DNA of 13,806 nucleotides. It comes from CAZPUI01 sp964415525. Its GTDB lineage: Bacteria; Acidobacteriota; Holophagae; Holophagales; Holophagaceae. Of the stretch, positions 13,437 to 13,806 are shown one piece after another. The stretch is taken from NCBI GenBank assembly GCA_964415525.1, contig CAYQAS010000109.1:1-13806 (forward strand), written 5' to 3'. Position numbers and translations under genes: made by a program. Numbering within the stretch: position 1 is the first letter of the stretch; each line of letters starts with the position of its first letter. Below the pieces are notes generated by a model. The model searched no databases and was not told the DNA's origin. It saw only the letters and a list, made by a program, of their open reading frames with translations.

Positions 13437-13454
13437 CCGTGAAAGGGTTTGGCT

Positions 13455-13806
13455 GTGGAGCTTGTCGTAGATCGCATCTGTCAGGAACTTGCCTTACCCA
13501 GGTCTGGAGTGGCCTCGATCGTGGGCCTTCTGGGTGAGGGCAACACGGTGCCCTTCATCGCCCGCTATCGGAAGGAGGCCACCGGCTCCCTGGACGAAGT
13601 CGCGATCCGCGCGGTGGAAGACAAGGTCGCCTACTACAAGGAATTGCTGGATCGCCGGAAGACCGTCCTCAAGACCATCGAGGGCCAGGGCAAGCTAACG
13701 GACGAGCTCAAGGCGCGCATCGTCGGCTGCTGGTCCAAGACCGAGCTGGAAGATCTCTACCTGCCCTACAAGCCCAAGAAGCGCACCAAGGCCACCGTGG
13801 CCCGGG
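13455..13806 (+). CDS. tex: Tex-family RNA-binding transcription accessory protein, N-terminal part (runs off right edge)
   Basis: The first 117 codons are present and the frame is open to the right edge. The start is GTG at 13455, with AAAGGG (13442-13447) seven bases upstream; a TTG at 13449 is in frame but too near that site. The protein shows the N-terminal Tex hallmarks: GVASIVGLLGEGNTVPFIAR (18-37), YRKEATGSLDE (38-48) and TELEDLYLPYKPKKRTKA (96-113). Tex is a large cytoplasmic protein (normally over 700 residues) with helix-turn-helix, YqgF-like, HhH and S1 domains; it binds RNA and helps transcription and rRNA or RNase functions. Only the first helical region lies in this window. It is 91 bp downstream of yeiH, with its own promoter-like box and a leader hairpin. 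Confidence 0.92.
   Translation, partial: MELVVDRICQELALPRSGVASIVGLLGEGNTVPFIARYRKEATGSLDEVAIRAVEDKVAYYKELLDRRKTVLKTIEGQGKLTDELKARIVGCWSKTELEDLYLPYKPKKRTKATVAR

Noticed and set aside
13384..13470. Possible 28-residue upstream open frame overlapping the tex start
   Set aside because: Its SD is nine bases away and weak, it shows no recognisable leader-peptide pattern, and the better promoter candidate (13411) would start transcription after its ATG.

Overview
This is a high-GC bacterial chromosomal window (GC looks like roughly two thirds by eye). It is densely coded, with 14 genes or gene parts, very short gaps, no rRNA or tRNA, no CRISPR array and no insertion sequence. The gene set and codon style suggest an environmental Gram-negative, perhaps an acidobacterium of the Holophaga/Geothrix kind. 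That assignment is an impression only and needs a phylogenetic marker.

Left part (1-4047). A truncated UbiA-type prenyltransferase (minus strand, running off the left edge) lies 27 bp downstream of a long-chain acyl-CoA synthetase (minus). Divergent from these is a complete XerC-type tyrosine recombinase (plus). It meets, stop codon against stop codon, an exported YCF48-like Asp-box beta-propeller protein (minus). Middle part (4048-8159). A 221-bp divergent spacer carries an imperfect palindrome. A secreted GH2 beta-galactosidase-like enzyme follows, then a secreted S41 peptidase and a GNAT acetyltransferase, all on plus. The acetyltransferase converges on an Lrp/AsnC regulator, and the gap between them is a structured element: a diverged direct repeat of about 29 bp flanking a long hairpin and a small one.

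Right part (8158-13806). Divergent from the AsnC-type gene is a plus-strand run. It comprises a RimJ/RimL-like GNAT, an Ada(Zn-AraC)-AlkA fusion, an overlapping Ogt methyltransferase and an 80-residue unknown protein. The fusion and Ogt together cover what the E. coli adaptive response to DNA alkylation does with Ada plus AlkA: methyl sensing and transcription activation, base excision, and direct dealkylation. Next is a divergent LysR regulator / YeiH membrane protein pair, the arrangement known for yeiE-yeiH, with a 32-bp dyad in the shared spacer. The window ends in the 5' part of tex, with a GTG start.

Most starts have a clear Shine-Dalgarno sequence, often in the pattern purine-rich SD, four C, ATG. 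Two regulatory genes (asnC-like and ada-alkA) instead have a TANNNT box six bases before the ATG and no convincing SD, which suggests leaderless transcripts. I do not see a wholly new multi-gene system. The items most worth a second look are the 8019-8159 repeat/hairpin element, the LysR-YeiH dyad, the Ada-AlkA/Ogt unit and the possible leaderless starts.
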